NCBI GenBank assembly: GCA_018873225.1
Contig: JAEILZ010000005.1
Span: 248,001-312,000, forward strand
DNA length: 64,000 bases
Origin: [Phialemoniopsis] sp. UDSM-2020
Taxonomy: Eukaryota; Ascomycota; Sordariomycetes; Thyridiales; Thyridiaceae
Direction of reading: 5' to 3'
Shown: positions 20,636-32,880 of the stretch, in pieces
Numbering within the stretch: the stretch's first letter is position 1
Layout: each line of letters opens with the position of its first letter
Notes under the pieces: model-generated
What the model saw: only the letters and a program-made list of their open reading frames with translations
What the model was told of the DNA's origin: nothing
The model's database searches: none
Program-made: the position numbers and the translations under genes

Positions 20636-21576
20636 TCAGTAATATGTGGAACAGAACCAGAAATACCCAGACTCTGGAGGAATTTTCTTCCGATCAAATA
20701 TTGCAGTCTCGCTGGTTTCACGCCTTGCAACCCTCTCGAACCAAGAGCTTGTGATGTTGCCGGGACTGAGCTTCATCAAGCCATCATAATTGTCCCCGTT
20801 GTCGACACCTTCATAACGCTTCGCGGCGTGCGGATCGACCAACCAGACGTATGCGAAGTCCCAGTGCACTTGCTGATTCTATGCAAGCATAATGAGCATT
20901 AACGTCTATGGAAGCGACTCATAGCGTACTTGCCAAATATTCTGTGAGAGGGACCGGGTCCGCAGGCGGTATTTCTCCAGCGAGCTTCGCAAGGGACCGG
21001 AGTGCACCTTCGTCAATGACTAGAAAGTCCCAAAATCTAGGATTGAACCTGCGAGCTTCCTGGACGCCACCGACAACATCGCGATACCAAGTATCAAAGA
21101 CATCAGCAAGAGCTAAGACATCGGCGCGGCTGGCCTTGGACATGTCGGGAATCTGCAGATTTTCAGATTGGGGATCCTGCAGGGTTTCGAGGACAAATCG
21201 GCGGCCCATTTCTTCATTGACCGACCCGTCCGTTTTCCCCGGAGCTATGGGGGTCACAGGTAGGCGGGTCTGATGGACAAAGTATTGTGATACCCAGCGC
21301 TTCAATCTGTCGAGAGCAACGGGCCATAGCTTGGTGGACTCTTCTGAATAGATTGTACGGATGACTTCACTGGGTAAGCGTCTGTGCAACCAGCAGAGGG
21401 GTGTGACGCAAACCTGTATAACCCCATGAGTAGAGCCCATAGGACACACCGGACTCTTTACAGTTATACATGCCATCGCACATCTCCTGCATCCGCAACA
21501 TGGCGTCGAAGTCCTTCTCGCGAGTCCGCAGGACCGCCTGGTAATGGCGGGGTGAAGGAGGCTCGAAGGACTGCAT
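20636..21576 (-). CDS. Unrecognised three-exon paralog B
   Basis: Exons 21576-21414, 21364-20934 and 20878-20636 give 278 residues. Exon order and both intron phases match paralog A, so the two arose by duplication. Shared blocks are YSWGYTG, LWPVALDRL.RWVSQYFVHQTRL, NEEMGRRFVLETL, WDFLVIDEGALRSLA, and AYVWLVDPHAAKRYEGVDNGDNY with WFERV. The second intron has no GT at a usable phase; TTG|GCAAGT at 20934/20933 is a textbook GC-AG donor and restores the frame into NQQVHWDFAYVWLVD. ATG 21576 (MQSFEPPSPRHY) is preferred over an in-frame codon 60 triplets upstream because it aligns with the N terminus of A. Function unknown; no membrane segments. Confidence 0.72.
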
Positions 21577-23081
21577 GTTGGGAAAACCACGGCCTGTGAC
21601 GGCGCAACAGTTTAGGAGTTGTCGGAAGAGCTCAAGTTGCAATAGCCTTGCGACTTCATGGCGAATGCTCAAGAAATGAAGCACGTTTCTTGATTCGTAA
21701 AGACAGCTTCTAGAGTCCTTGAAAGGTGGGCGCGCGGGGCCAGACTGGGGTTGCATTCGTGGCGGGCCATAACTCAGTCAACCACAATACCAGCTGTAGT
21801 AATCCACCAACATCCCAAACCCTCCGACATGTTGTCAGAACGACAGAAATACAGCACCAAAATGGGTGACTGAGACAGCATCAAGTACAGCCGCACTTCG
21901 CAGGTCTCTTGATACGCTTAGGTAATTGGGAGGATCTTCGCGAATAATTGTACCCCGTACCCGACAGGGAGGTTCAAAGCCTACACGCTCCCGCCCTCAC
22001 TTCTTTTGGAGCTAAATCTAGAACGGAATGTCAAAGCGAATAGATTCGTCGTGAACATTGAAGCCAAGACATGCAACAACTACCGTGACAACTTGACCCA
22101 AACCCTCGGGACGGGTTTGCAGTTCCTTCAGCAGTATTAAGAGACCCATAGCAGTTGCTTCCACAGACTTGGACGACAGTGCACAATGAGAAATGCGTCA
22201 CGATAGGGGTCCAGACAAGTGGTCAACGGGTAGCATATTGATCAAGGGTTCTCTCAAGCTCTTGGCATCTAAACATGTCAGACGAGGTGTGGAGTCGATA
22301 CCATGCTTCGCTGCGTCATTAGCGCCACGGCTGATCCAAGACAATGGCAGTTGCTGAATCACTAACTCTTGATTCGGGACCTGCGGAACACATCATGTCC
22401 ACATTCGTCTAAGTTTGTTGTGCTTGTTTTGCTCATTACCAGAAACCCGGGAGAAGAGGCTGACTGAACCCTTGGCAAATGTAGTGAACGACCTTTCAAG
22501 CCACCAAATCCGTGCGCTTCTGCAGAAGGATAAGCAGAAGCGAGCTATAGTTTTGGTTTCTTGAGCAGCTGTCACGGCTCATCAGTACACTCCAGCTATT
22601 CTGTCAGATTCTATCGCCGGACTGCGGGCCTCCCAGACTAGGTAACGGGCGATATTGATCGAACCATGGGATCAAATCATGCCGCAAACACTGAGATCCT
22701 ATGCGGGTCAGCTCTACCAAAGAGGCCGACTCCGCACTTCCCCGTGGGGAATAGGCCATCCTGGGCGAACGCCGCATCCGCCGATCCCAGTCTCATCGGA
22801 AAACGAAAACCGTTGCGCCTGCAGAACGCGCGCTCCGCATCCCGGCCAACACGCGGAAACAGTAGCCGCAAAGTGCCTATCAGGATCCACGATGCAGATC
22901 CCGGGAACCAGGACTGCAATGTAAAGAGTGACTGATGACCCGCCCTGGCCTGGACCCGATCGTCCCCTGCCAAGTAGACTTGTCATGCTGCAGGACGCGT
23001 CGAAAAAAGTTCTGAATGAATTTGTTTACTTTGTCACCTGAACTTTGCAACTGAAGCACATACCGACTGTATTCGTACGTC
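21577..23081. other. Intergenic: divergent upstream regions
   Basis: About 1.5 kb between paralog B (-) and the MFS gene (+). It should contain both promoters. Overlapping frames at 22655-22986 run on both strands at once and show no family features, so none is called. Confidence 0.5.
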
Positions 23082-25064
23082 ATGTCTAGCGAAGTTGAGA
23101 GGGCTCCGGCCGCCCCGGACCGCTCGAGTGTTCAGGCGTCGGATGTCGAGAAGCCTCACGCCCATCATCATCACCACGTCAATCAAGATGACAGTGCCGG
23201 CGCGACGTTTGAAATGAACGAGGATGAGCTGCCGCCGGGATACTTTAAGAGTCCATTCTTCGTTGGCACCATGCTGGCTCTCGGAACTGGCCTCCTCGCT
23301 GGTGTCGCCGGCTTTGGATACGCTGCCCCGGTGTTGACTTTGATCAACAATGATATCGGTCCGGTAAGAAAACCAGTCTTCATAATGAGGCGGTTTGAGT
23401 TGGAGCGGAATTGCAGACGCGATGTTGAAACAGGCAACTGACAATTGACTGCACAGGATCCCAACATCATCTGGGTAGCGCTCTCATACACGCTTACTTC
23501 CGCCGTTACGCTCGCGACCATCGGCCGAGTCACCGACATCTTCGGACGCCGCTGGATGTTCGTCGGCGGCGCCGTCCTGGGCATCATCGGCTCCATCATC
23601 TCCGCCACGGCCACCAACGTCAGCATGCTCATCGGCGGCACCACCATCATCGGCATCGCAGCCGCTACGCAGCTCTCCTACTTTTACGTCATGGCCGAAA
23701 TCGTGCCCATGCAGTGGCGCTTCGCAGGCAACGCCTTTTGCTACTGCTTCCAGATCCCGAGTTCCGGCCTCGCGCCCGCCATCTCCAACTCGCTCATCCT
23801 GCACACCAAGGTCGGCTGGCGTGGCATGTACTACATCCTCATCGCCATCAACACCTTTTCCTTCCTCTGCTGGTTCTTCTTCTACCACCCGCCGACGTTC
23901 CACATGAAGCACCAGAACGCCAGCGCGTGGAAGTACATCAAGAACTTTGACTACGTGGGCACGGCGCTCTTTACCGGAGGACTCTTGGTGATCATGCTGG
24001 GCCTCAACTGGGGCGGCACGGTGCACCCCTGGAAGTCGGCCTATGTCATTGCTAGCATCGTGTGTGGTGCCGTGGCTCTCATCGCCTTTTGCCTCTGGGA
24101 GGTCTTTATGGATCTCAAGGAGCCTCTGGTGCAGATGGAACTGTTTGAGAACCGCGCTTGGCTGCTCTCTACCATTCTCTCCGGCATCGGCGCATCGCTG
24201 TACTATGCTCTGGCTGTGGTAAGTTCTGACGAGAGAGATCTTTCCTAGTAGTGACTTGTGGCTAATAAGTATCTATAGGTCTGGCCAAGTATGGTCGCCA
24301 TCCTCTACTCTGACGCCAGCAACCCCATGTACGGCCCGTGGCTTGCCTCTCTGATCGGTCTTTTCATCGTCGTCGGCGAGATCGTTGCTGGTTTCCTCGG
24401 CAAGCCCCTCAAGCACATCAAACTCCAGACCATAGTCACCACCACGATTGCAGGTGTCTTCTTCGCTTGCACGGCAACCTGCGGACCGGACAGCAAAGTC
24501 GCTGCCGGCGTGCTGGTGTCTCTGGGCGCCTTTTTCATCGGCTGGACTGAGAGTCTGGCCATTACGCTGCTCACCATGGCCGCGACGGACCAGAACAACT
24601 TGGGCAGTGCCAGTGGTCTCGCCGGATCGATCCGCTTCCTGATCAGCAGCATCGCCTCGACCGTGTACAACGTCATCCTAAACAACCGGCTCGCAACCAC
24701 GATTCCCAACACGGTTCCGCCAGCACTGATAGGCGCAGGCCTACCGGCTGACTCGGTGACCAAGGTCATCACAGGCTTGACAACAGGAAAGTTCGAGGAC
24801 AACATCCCAGGCCTGACGCCCGACATCTTAGCTATCGGAACCCGAGCGTTTCAAGTCGCCAACGCGGCGGCGTACAAGACAGTCTTCCTGTCGACGATTG
24901 CTTTTACGGGTATCGCCATCCTGTGCACGGTGGGGCTTCCGCGAGGGCTTGATGGGCTTCTGACTGGTCGTGTTGTTACGACTCTGCATGATGGAAAGAA
25001 GGAGAAGAGAATACTTGGCGACGCCCGGACTGAGCCAGCACCCAAGACTGTTCAGGAGGCTTGA
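23082..25064 (+). CDS. MFS efflux transporter, fungal TRI12-like family
   Basis: Exons 23082-23363, 23457-24218 and 24279-25064 give 609 residues, the usual size of TRI12/siderophore-type MFS proteins with about 14 membrane segments. The cytosolic N terminus has a natural His run (HAHHHHH) and ends DELPPGYFKSPFF. The first membrane segment is followed by VLTLINNDIG, then WVALSYTLTSAVTLATIGRVTDIFGRRWMF, the MFS loop 2-3 signature (GR..D.FGRR). YNVILNNRLATTIPNTVPPAL near the C-terminal half and a basic tail also fit the family. Such proteins export trichothecenes or siderophores in known cases; here the cargo is unknown because no biosynthetic backbone gene is nearby. The next gene, a serine hydrolase, is 557 bases downstream on the same strand. 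Confidence 0.9.
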
Positions 25065-25621
25065 AGAGGCTGAACTTCACAAAACGTTTTGGGTGCATGC
25101 TGCACACGATTCTGTATCGACAGCATACTAATTAGAAATCTAGATTGGGAACTAATTCCTTGTTCAGATCAATATTACGTTCCATCCGACCCCTGTCTCA
25201 ATTATAGGCGAGCATGAATATCGACATGGCAATCACAGTGCTGGTCCCGAATTAGCCTGTAGGAGCATAATCCAGATCGACACCACTGATAACTCTGGAG
25301 CACTATGATGAGCTGGAATTGATTGGATCAAAGGTCTCCCTTCTGTCTTCGGTTTTGTGGTATTAAGCATTGTTCCTGGGCTCGCTTGCCGTAACACCTA
25401 TATCTCCCGGTAGATTGGGTCGCATTATGATCTATTCTAGGTAGTTCCCCAGAAGATCGACCATGAGGACAACCGTTTGGAGGAACCGCTTCAATTTGGG
25501 CATGTATAGAAGCTGTTTCTCGACCAGGTGCTTGGTGCAAATATGATATGCGCTGACTTCTGGACATTGCGTGATCGATTCACACTACGTACGAGATCTC
25601 CTGCTCGCGACGCCTGTCAAA
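25065..25621. other. Intergenic: upstream of the serine hydrolase
   Basis: 3' flank of the MFS gene and promoter of the hydrolase. No further coding frame or RNA gene is convincing. Confidence 0.5.
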
Positions 25622-27563
25622 ATGAAGTCTCTAAATGGGATAACGGCGCTACTTGTCGCTGCCTTTCACGCTCTGACTGCCAATGGCGCTCCCAATTGCC
25701 CAATGCAGGGTCCGGTCTTCCCTCGTCCAGGAAGTCTGGCCAAGGACGCGACTCTGCAGGAAGCCTTCAAGAACCTGACGGCGACCTTCACCCAGCGCGA
25801 CCAGGACAATGCCACGGGAGCCGACTCCATGTCCTACTCGGTGGAAGTCTTCTCGATTGCAGACGATAATCCTGTTTGGTCTTGGTACCATACTGCACCT
25901 GGGCTTCCGTCCAACACGACTGGGGTCAAAAAGGTGGACGGTGACACTGTCTACAGACTAGGTAGCCTGACCAAGATATTTACCATCTACGCGTGGCTAG
26001 TCGAGGTTGGAGACAAGCACTTCAATGAGCCGGTGTCCAAGTACGTGCCGGAGGTCGCGGCGATGGCAACAGCGGCGGATGCGAAGAAGGATCCTGTGAA
26101 CAATGTCGACTGGGATAGCGTGACTATCGGGTCGATCGCCGCCCAGTTGACTGGCTTGGTGCGAGATTGTGAGTCTGCATGTCGAGTAAGTATCAGAGAA
26201 CTACTAATGGACATTTGGCAGATGCACAAGTTGGTGAGATCACCCAGGAGTTCAATCAAAGCTCCGCGATGGCTCTGGGTTTCCCTCCGCTGGCCAACGC
26301 CTCCATCCCAACCTGCGGAGAGTGGCCACTGTGCAACAGAACACGTATGTCTTGCCCCTTTCCACTCTCGGATGGCATGTGTAGAGCTGATCCCTGGACT
26401 CCCAGAGTTCTTCGAGGGTATGAAGCACGTCATCCCCTCTTACGCCCCGTCGCAGACAGCCACCTACTCCGACGCCTCGTGGCAAATCCTGGCATACGCC
26501 CTCGAAACCATAACGGGCAAGAAGTTCCAGGCCATGCTCGAGGACGACGTACTCAAGCCCCTCGGCATGAACCACACGTTCCTCTTCGCGCCCAACGAGA
26601 CACTGGGCGCCATCCCCTCTGAGAAGTCCCGCACGAGCTGGTACTACAGCCTTGGGGAGACAGCACCGTAAGCCCCTGCCCAACCCATTCTTTCCCACGC
26701 CCCAGTGCGTCATTGTGCTAACCCCTTCCCTGCACAGAGCAGGAAACATGTACTCCTCAACGCACGACATATCGACCCTCGGCCGCGCCGTCCTGCGCTC
26801 AACCCAGCTTTCCGCGGCCCAGACCCGCCGCTGGCTGAAACCCGCCTCGCTGACCTCGGAGCTCATCGCCGGCGTCGGCTACCCCTGGGGCGTGAGGCGC
26901 GTGTCCCTGCAGGTCTATGCCAATGGCAAGCGCGTCGTCGACGCGTACAACAAGGCCGGCAGCATCGGCGCGTGGCGCTCCCTGTTCGTCCTGCTGCCCG
27001 ACTACGGCGTCGGCTTCGCGGCGCTGTTTTCGGGGGATGCCATCCCGGGCAACACCAACTTCAACGTCGCCGACGTGCTGTCGGCGGCGCTGCTGCCGGC
27101 GCTGGAAAAGGCGGCCCGCGAGCAGGCGGACGCGGCGTTTGCGGGCGTGTACGAGGCGGATGGGGGAGGTGTCAACTCGAGCGTGGTGGTGACGACGCAG
27201 GCGGACCGCCCGGGTCTGGGGATCGACTCGTGGGTGAGCAACGGGACGGACATGAAGGCCGTGGCGGTGAACCTGCAGTCTGGGTATTTGGTCGACCACC
27301 CGAGCATACGCCTGTACCCTACGGATCTGGAGACTGTCAACACAGACGGCAGCAAGAGGGTGGCCTTCAAGGCGGTGTTTGAGGACCTGGACGCGCCAAC
27401 CCGCAACACGATGATGTCGACTGACTGTGGCACATGGGTCGGCCAGACGGCTGTCGTGTACGGGGAGACGCCACTGGACCAGTTCGTCTTCAACCTGGAT
27501 AAAGACGGCACAGTGACTAGCGTGGAACCATTAGCTCTGCGGGTGCAGCTCAAGAAGCATTAG
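25622..27563 (+). CDS. Secreted beta-lactamase-fold serine hydrolase
   Basis: Exons 25622-26168, 26222-26344, 26385-26667 and 26738-27563 give 592 residues. The N terminus is a signal peptide (MKSLNGITALLVAAFHALTANG). The catalytic SxxK tetrad is S115-L-T-K118 in YRLGSLTKIF; the second motif is probably Y-S-D in TATYSDASWQILAYALE. The middle contains GMNHTFLF and a Gly-rich GYPWGVRR block. The last roughly 170 residues form a C-terminal beta domain found in many fungal beta-lactamase-related proteins. Several NxT/NxS sites fit a secreted glycoprotein. Fungal members include esterases, peptidases and transacylases as well as possible lactamases, so the substrate is open. Tandem placement with a TRI12-type pump is suggestive but not proof of a shared pathway. 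Confidence 0.88.
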
Positions 27564-27799
27564 CCATAGCACAAGAGTGAACGGACAGGGATGGAACAAA
27601 ACATGGCTTTTTATTCGCTGCTATGCCGCTGAGATCGCTGCTTCTATGGTATTCACCTTGCCATGCCAAACAAATCGAAGTGCTAATGTGGTCGCTTAAA
27701 ACAAACCGGGGAATCTGTGGTCGTGTCCATGACGCCGTGAGTCCATGCATCCCCTTGCCAATGATATCAACGCCAAAGAATGTTGCAAATTGAATATGA

Positions 27800-29179
27800 T
27801 CACCGATGAGGCCGTTGTTGCTTCATCTGCATCCTCCGCAGACCCATCCACATCGACTTGGAGTCGTGCTTGCGGGTCTTCGGGTCCCACCATGAGTAGA
27901 CGTCAATCACGACGTACGCGTGCGTCGTCTCTAGCTCGACTAACCCGGACACAAGAATGCAGCCGGGGGGAGGGAGTTCCCTCAAGGGCCTCCACTTTTG
28001 TGCCAGACTCTTCCTCATCTGCGCCCACGCGCCGTTGATGTTTGCCTTTACCCGGTCGTAAGGATACATGTCTTTGGGACTCGGGCTTCGAGGTGTCCCA
28101 TCAGAAGTCGCTGCCGCGGGTGTCTCTGCACCGACGGCAGGTGTGCCTTCTGGTGTCTGTTGCTTCGCCAAAGTCCTGGGGTCTTTGATCGACTGTGGGT
28201 TCTTGGTGCTCTGCTGCTGTAGGCGCTCAATGGTCTGCTTGATCGCCGGATTCGGTCCGTCGCTGAACTTCTGGCTCTCGCTAGGTTGGTAACCGAAATA
28301 TCGGGCGGCGTCGAAGATATTCTGCTTGAACAGGGTGCCTGCAAAACTGAACATGGAAGAGGCCATCGGCGATGGCCAGAGGATACGTTGAATCCGCATC
28401 GCCGTGGTGGAGTCGATGTCCCTGCTCGCCCATGTGATCTCCTTCTCTCCTATTTCAATGCTGTGGCCGGTTAGCCTCTGCCAGGACTTGGCATATGCCG
28501 GTGGTAGACTTACCCAGAGCGCTGATACTTTGGCGGCGGGCGGTAAGGATAGTCTACGTCCATCCACCACCTCCGAATCTTCCAGCTCTTGCCGCACTTC
28601 TGAACTAGTAGCGGGTTCGCTTCGGCGACTGTCCGCACCGTGTTCGCTAGTTCCTCTATGGACGACTTGTTAGGTATGCCATGGCCAAGACAGTAGGGTA
28701 GTAGAACGTACTCAGTATTCGTGATTGTAGCTCCTTGTCCTTGCTAATCTTTACAAACTGAGCCCACTCAGGATCTGTCCCCCGATATGGTTCCCTAGGA
28801 ACCGACCGGATTGTGAGTGGAAAAGGTATAAACATCGGCTCCCTATCGATCTTGTCGATTTCGTTCAGCTCTTCGTCGGATAGGCTGTCCATTTGCTTCT
28901 CGATCCAGCTGAGCCATGGATCGATAACCAGGGTGCCATAGGCCTGGAAGCAAACAAACAGGGCGCCGCCACCGATGAGTAGGTTTCTGCACGAAAGCAC
29001 AAGTCAGCACGGACTGCCTCCTCTCGGGCGAAGATCAAGGGCTGCGATGCATACCGTATCCTTGAGGGGCGACGGCTGAGCTTGACCCTCTGTAGCACAG
29101 CAACTTGGGATCCCCGGACTTGTCTCGAGACACTCTGGTACGCCAGCGGCGACTTCGCCTTTCGGAAAAGGCGAAACAT
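27800..29179 (-). CDS. Conserved mitochondrial membrane protein, function unknown
   Basis: Exons 29179-29055, 28986-28712, 28655-28514 and 28460-27800 give 400 residues. The N terminus (MFRLFRKAKS then many Arg/Lys/Ser and no acids) looks like a mitochondrial presequence and is followed by one membrane segment (LLIGGGALFVCFQAYGTLVI). Next come acidic residues and the block MFIPFPLTI....PYRGTDPEWAQFVK, then CGKSWKIRRWWMDVDYPY.PPP.YQRSG, which I recall from ascomycete hypotheticals. A Pro/Thr/Ala-rich linker separates a C-terminal segment ending in GCILVSGLVELETTHAYVVIDVYSWWDP. The third exon is short and conserved in phase. Location and topology are inferred from sequence; no catalytic motif is visible. 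Confidence 0.85.
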
Positions 29180-29855
29180 GATGAGGATTCGAGGGCACGC
29201 CGGAACAGGCGGCCGTTAGAGGGGTGCTAGATTCGCTCTTTGGTGGCGTGCGCAACGGTCGAAGCGATTTGGAAATTCAGCGGCCGAGGCGATGCTTCGC
29301 CTAGTTAGGTATGTTTGATGCTCTCCCAGAAGCAGAGAAAGTCTCTTTCTGAGCTTATGTATGCAATTCTTTACTGAAATCTGTGAGGGGGAGAGGCGGC
29401 GGCGATGGAGGCGCGGATTGCGTGGAGTGACTATTCGGGTTGCCGATGTTTCCCACGAGGATGAAGATCAATCTTATCGCCTCAGTCGTGACAAAGACAT
29501 CGGCTCCAGGCCCTTTCCCACTAGAGCGCCAGCCTGTTCCGAGGTGCGGACCGTGCTAACGCGGGTGTGGTTGGCGCTAGACAAGGACGTTTTCAGCACC
29601 GCGAATGACGAAAATAGGCTAAGATACAGTGGGGGAAGGGCAGGGTCCCAAGAATTTTGGCGGGCCCGGCCAGCTCGCATCGGGTCCGGAGCAATGATCA
29701 TCCACCTTAGGTGCGCGTCAGCGGGACCAAGCATTGAACTGGCCCATTGATCTGGGGATAGCTTGCTTGCCTGGAGGACAGTCAACCTCAGAGCTCAACA
29801 GCATCATCACCTTTCATCCGCCACACAGCTTCTGCTTCGGCATCGAATTGCCATC
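29180..29855. other. Divergent promoter region
   Basis: About 680 bases between the mitochondrial protein (-) and the Vps3844-type gene (+), which diverge. A 129-codon frame at 29361-29750 overlaps an opposite-strand frame and is not called. Confidence 0.5.
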
Positions 29856-31106
29856 ATGAAGCTAGAAGTAGGCCTCGCCCTGACGGCGCTCACGAGCGCG
29901 GCTTTGGCCGCGTATGAACCCGCCCAGGTCTACATTATCCGCCAACAACCCCAGAGCAACAGTGCACCAACCATACCACGACAGGTTACTCGACAAATAA
30001 TGCTTCAGAGGCTCGGCGCCGACCAGAGCGGACTTTTACAAGAGATTTCGGACGCAAAGAGTCAGGAGGAGGCTATCTCATACATTAACACGTTTGGCAA
30101 GACGACGCCCTCGTTGTTCTCCCAGACCACCGCCAGCGAGCCCGCGCAACTAGTTCTCATGATCGAAGGGCTGAGCAAGGATAAGCTATGGGACTTTGAA
30201 GAGTCGGTACGAACACATAAACGGGGCAGGACCTTTGTGTTAGACAAGGCTCCATCGGCATCTGCCAACTCATACCTTTTCGAGGAGGATCTCGTCGCTG
30301 CCGGCGTCAAGCCCAGCGGTTGCAAGATCGATGCCGCGTTCAACCCTTATGCGCCCACGTGCTGGGAGAACAACGTCTTCGTCGAGAAGTACGACTTGAA
30401 CAAGGTCAGTTTACCATCATCCAAGCCATAGACAAGCTTAATTTGCTAATCCCTGCCACAGTCACCCTCTGACCTCGACACTCTCATCGAGAACATCCCC
30501 ACGCTCTTCAAGCTGGCCAACAGCGGCGACATGGAGGCCATGCTCGTCATGATGCCAGAGACCAGCCGCTCCTCCTCCGTGAAGCAGTGGACCACCAACC
30601 CCAACCTCCACCGACGTGCCTTCCGAGACCCCGAGACGGTGATCGTGGAGGACACCCCGGAGAAGTCGACCCAGGCCGCCACGCCTGGCGAGAAACTTGG
30701 CGCCCACGTATGGGCCGCGCCCAAGGGCAACATCCAGGCTTGCTTCCAGTCCTTCAACGCCTGCGCGACCACGACCAACAACTGCACCGGCCACGGACGC
30801 TGCGTGAACAAGTACGCCCGCGGCGACGCCTCCGCCAGGCGTGCCGACGCCCCTGCCGAGTGCTGGGCGTGCCAGTGCCTCGCGACGGAGGAGCACAACG
30901 AGGGCAAGATCAACACGGGCCGCAAGACGACGCACTGGGGCGGGTCCATGTGCCAGAAGAAGGACGTCAGCGTGCCCTTCTGGATGTTTGCCGGCTTCAC
31001 CATCGCCTTCCTGGGTGCCATCACCTTCACCATTGGTATGCTCTTCAGCGTGGGCGAGGAGAAGCTACCCGGTGTCATTGGGGCCGGCGTGAGCAGGAAC
31101 AAGTAG
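29856..31106 (+). CDS. Vps3844-type (DUF3844) secretory/vacuolar membrane protein
   Basis: Exons 29856-30404 and 30462-31106 give 397 residues. A signal peptide (MKLEVGLALTALTSAALAAYEPA) leads to a lumenal domain. The C-terminal DUF3844 region is clear: a cysteine cluster of EGF-like build (CFQSFNACATTTNNCTGHGRC, then CWACQC and HWGGSMCQKKDVS), then one membrane segment (VPFWMFAGFTIAFLGAITFTIGMLFSVG) and a short cytosolic tail ending SRNK. The family is linked by name to vacuolar protein sorting; its molecular role is poorly known. ATG 29856 is chosen because it opens the signal peptide. The lumenal half is Ser/Thr-rich and variable. Confidence 0.9.
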
Positions 31107-31322
31107 AAGCATGGGTCGGGGGATGTTTAATTGCTGTAACGAGCGGTGTATTGATATAACGGCGTCTGCATCGGGTTTGGTTTTTTATATCGGGGGAAAT
31201 ATAGAGCCCTTGTTACCACAGGTCATTAAATATACTCTTTCCTTGTTCAATGCATGTCCTAAATGTCGTTGCAATTGCTTGTACAAATCTTTATTGGGTA
31301 TCTCATATCTTTGACAACATCT

Positions 31323-32880
31323 TTATAACTCATCAACATCGGGCCGCTTGGTTGGCGTCGTACCGAGACTTTCCAGACCGCGCTCCATGGGTATGTCACC
31401 CGCCAGACCAGGCGGAATCGGCCTCAGCGGCGACTGCGTGGCCAGCTTGACTGCATCCGCACTCCCCATGACGGATTGGTATTTCTGACCAGCCTTGTCC
31501 AGGATATCCTGCACCTCCTTCTCGCGGTCAAGGATCTCCTGCTTCTCCCTCTCTAGCTCGGCCATCTTCCTGCGCTTCTTGGTTACTTCGTCCTCGAGCC
31601 CCTGGACGATGCTCTGCATGCGCGCCAGGCAGTCGGCCAGCTCCGGCAGCGGCTTCATCTTGGGTATCATGGCGGGGCCCGTCGATCCAAGCGCCCCGCC
31701 GTCCTCGTAGCCGTTCTCCGCCTTGGCTAGTCCGTCCATGCCCGCCCTCGTCTGCGCCGCCTCGTACGCCGCCCGGCGCTCTGCCTCCGAGTCGTCGCTG
31801 TCCTGGTCCTCGTTGTCCTCGGCCGCGTTGATGAGCTCCGCCATCTCGGCCTTCCTCCTCTTGCGGGCCTCGCGCTCGGCCTTTCTACCGAGTGAGAGCC
31901 CCTCATCTTCTACGAACTCGTCGAAGCCCTCGCCGAGGTCCTCGTCCTCGCGGACTAGCCTCGTCTCGTCCTTCTTCTTCCCCGGTAGTAATGAGATGTA
32001 GCTCCTGTTCGCCTCGTCGTCTGAGGTGTCCAACGGCATGTAATCTTGCTCCCGCGCCAACCTCGCCCTCCGCTCCTTCTTTTCCCTGATCTCCGCCTCG
32101 GTCAAGATGTGTGGTGCCGAAGTTGCTGTGGCATTGGCAGGTGCCAGCTCAGATGACTCAACCACCATCGCGCCTTCGAGCTCGGAGGGGTCAAGTTCCA
32201 TCTCATCGTCATCGTGTATCCTTAGCGACGACAGGTTTTGCGGTGTGTTGGGGGTCGAGCTCTGCAGCTCGTCGAGGTACTCCTTGTTGTACCGCGGCCG
32301 ATCCTCGTCCGCGTCCCTTATCGGTAACCGCTGCCGCGATATTGACTTTTTGAAGGCGCTATTTTCGACGGCTTTCTGCCCTAGCCCCAGCGAGTTCTTC
32401 TTGGGCGTGAACACAGCTGCCCCGCCATCGCCCTCGTCTTCTGCTGCCTCGGCGCCTGGTCCAAATGATAGGCGCGAGGACGATGCGCGCTTCTTCAGTT
32501 TCGTTGACCCAGACCGACCGATATTGGGTCGTACGACGACCGGAGCGCCGTCATCGTCGCCGTTTATTGTGCTTGGCGCCGAGGTGGGCGCGTCCCCGGA
32601 CTCGGTGTCTTCGTCATCGTTGACGTTGATGCTGCGCCGGAGTGAGGAGGACTTGAGGGGCCGCTTGCCGAACTTTAACGGTGCCTGGGGAGCGTCTTGG
32701 CTTGATGCTGCAAGAAATACACATTAGCTGGCTTGTCGATATCAGCAAAGCAGATTTTGTCGCCAGCGGGAGTATTAACATACCATCTTTCGAGTTGTCA
32801 TTAGGCCCGCTGCCTAGCTCCGGGTTGTCGTCCTCAAAGGTCTGGATAATGCGCGGTTTCCGCTTAGATGTAAAAGACAT
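31323..32880 (-). CDS. NTR2: Nineteen complex-related protein 2 (spliceosome disassembly)
   Basis: NTR2 works with NTR1 and the helicase Prp43 in the nucleus to take apart the intron-lariat spliceosome. Exons 32880-32784 and 32707-31323 give 493 residues. The N terminus (MSFTSKRKPRIIQTFEDD) is the usual start. The diagnostic core is SYISLLPGKKK followed by RLVREDEDLGEGFDEFVED. After it come basic, acidic and coiled-coil stretches (DEVTKKRRKMAELEREKQEI), then a proline-containing C terminus. The long Ser/Asp-rich middle is low complexity and probably disordered. It diverges from the SmG gene with 261 bases between the two start codons, so two splicing proteins share upstream DNA. The family call rests on the conserved core, which is strong. 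Confidence 0.9.

Noticed and set aside
29361..29750. 129-codon plus-strand frame
   Set aside because: Arg-rich shadow-type composition in a divergent promoter region with an overlapping antisense frame.
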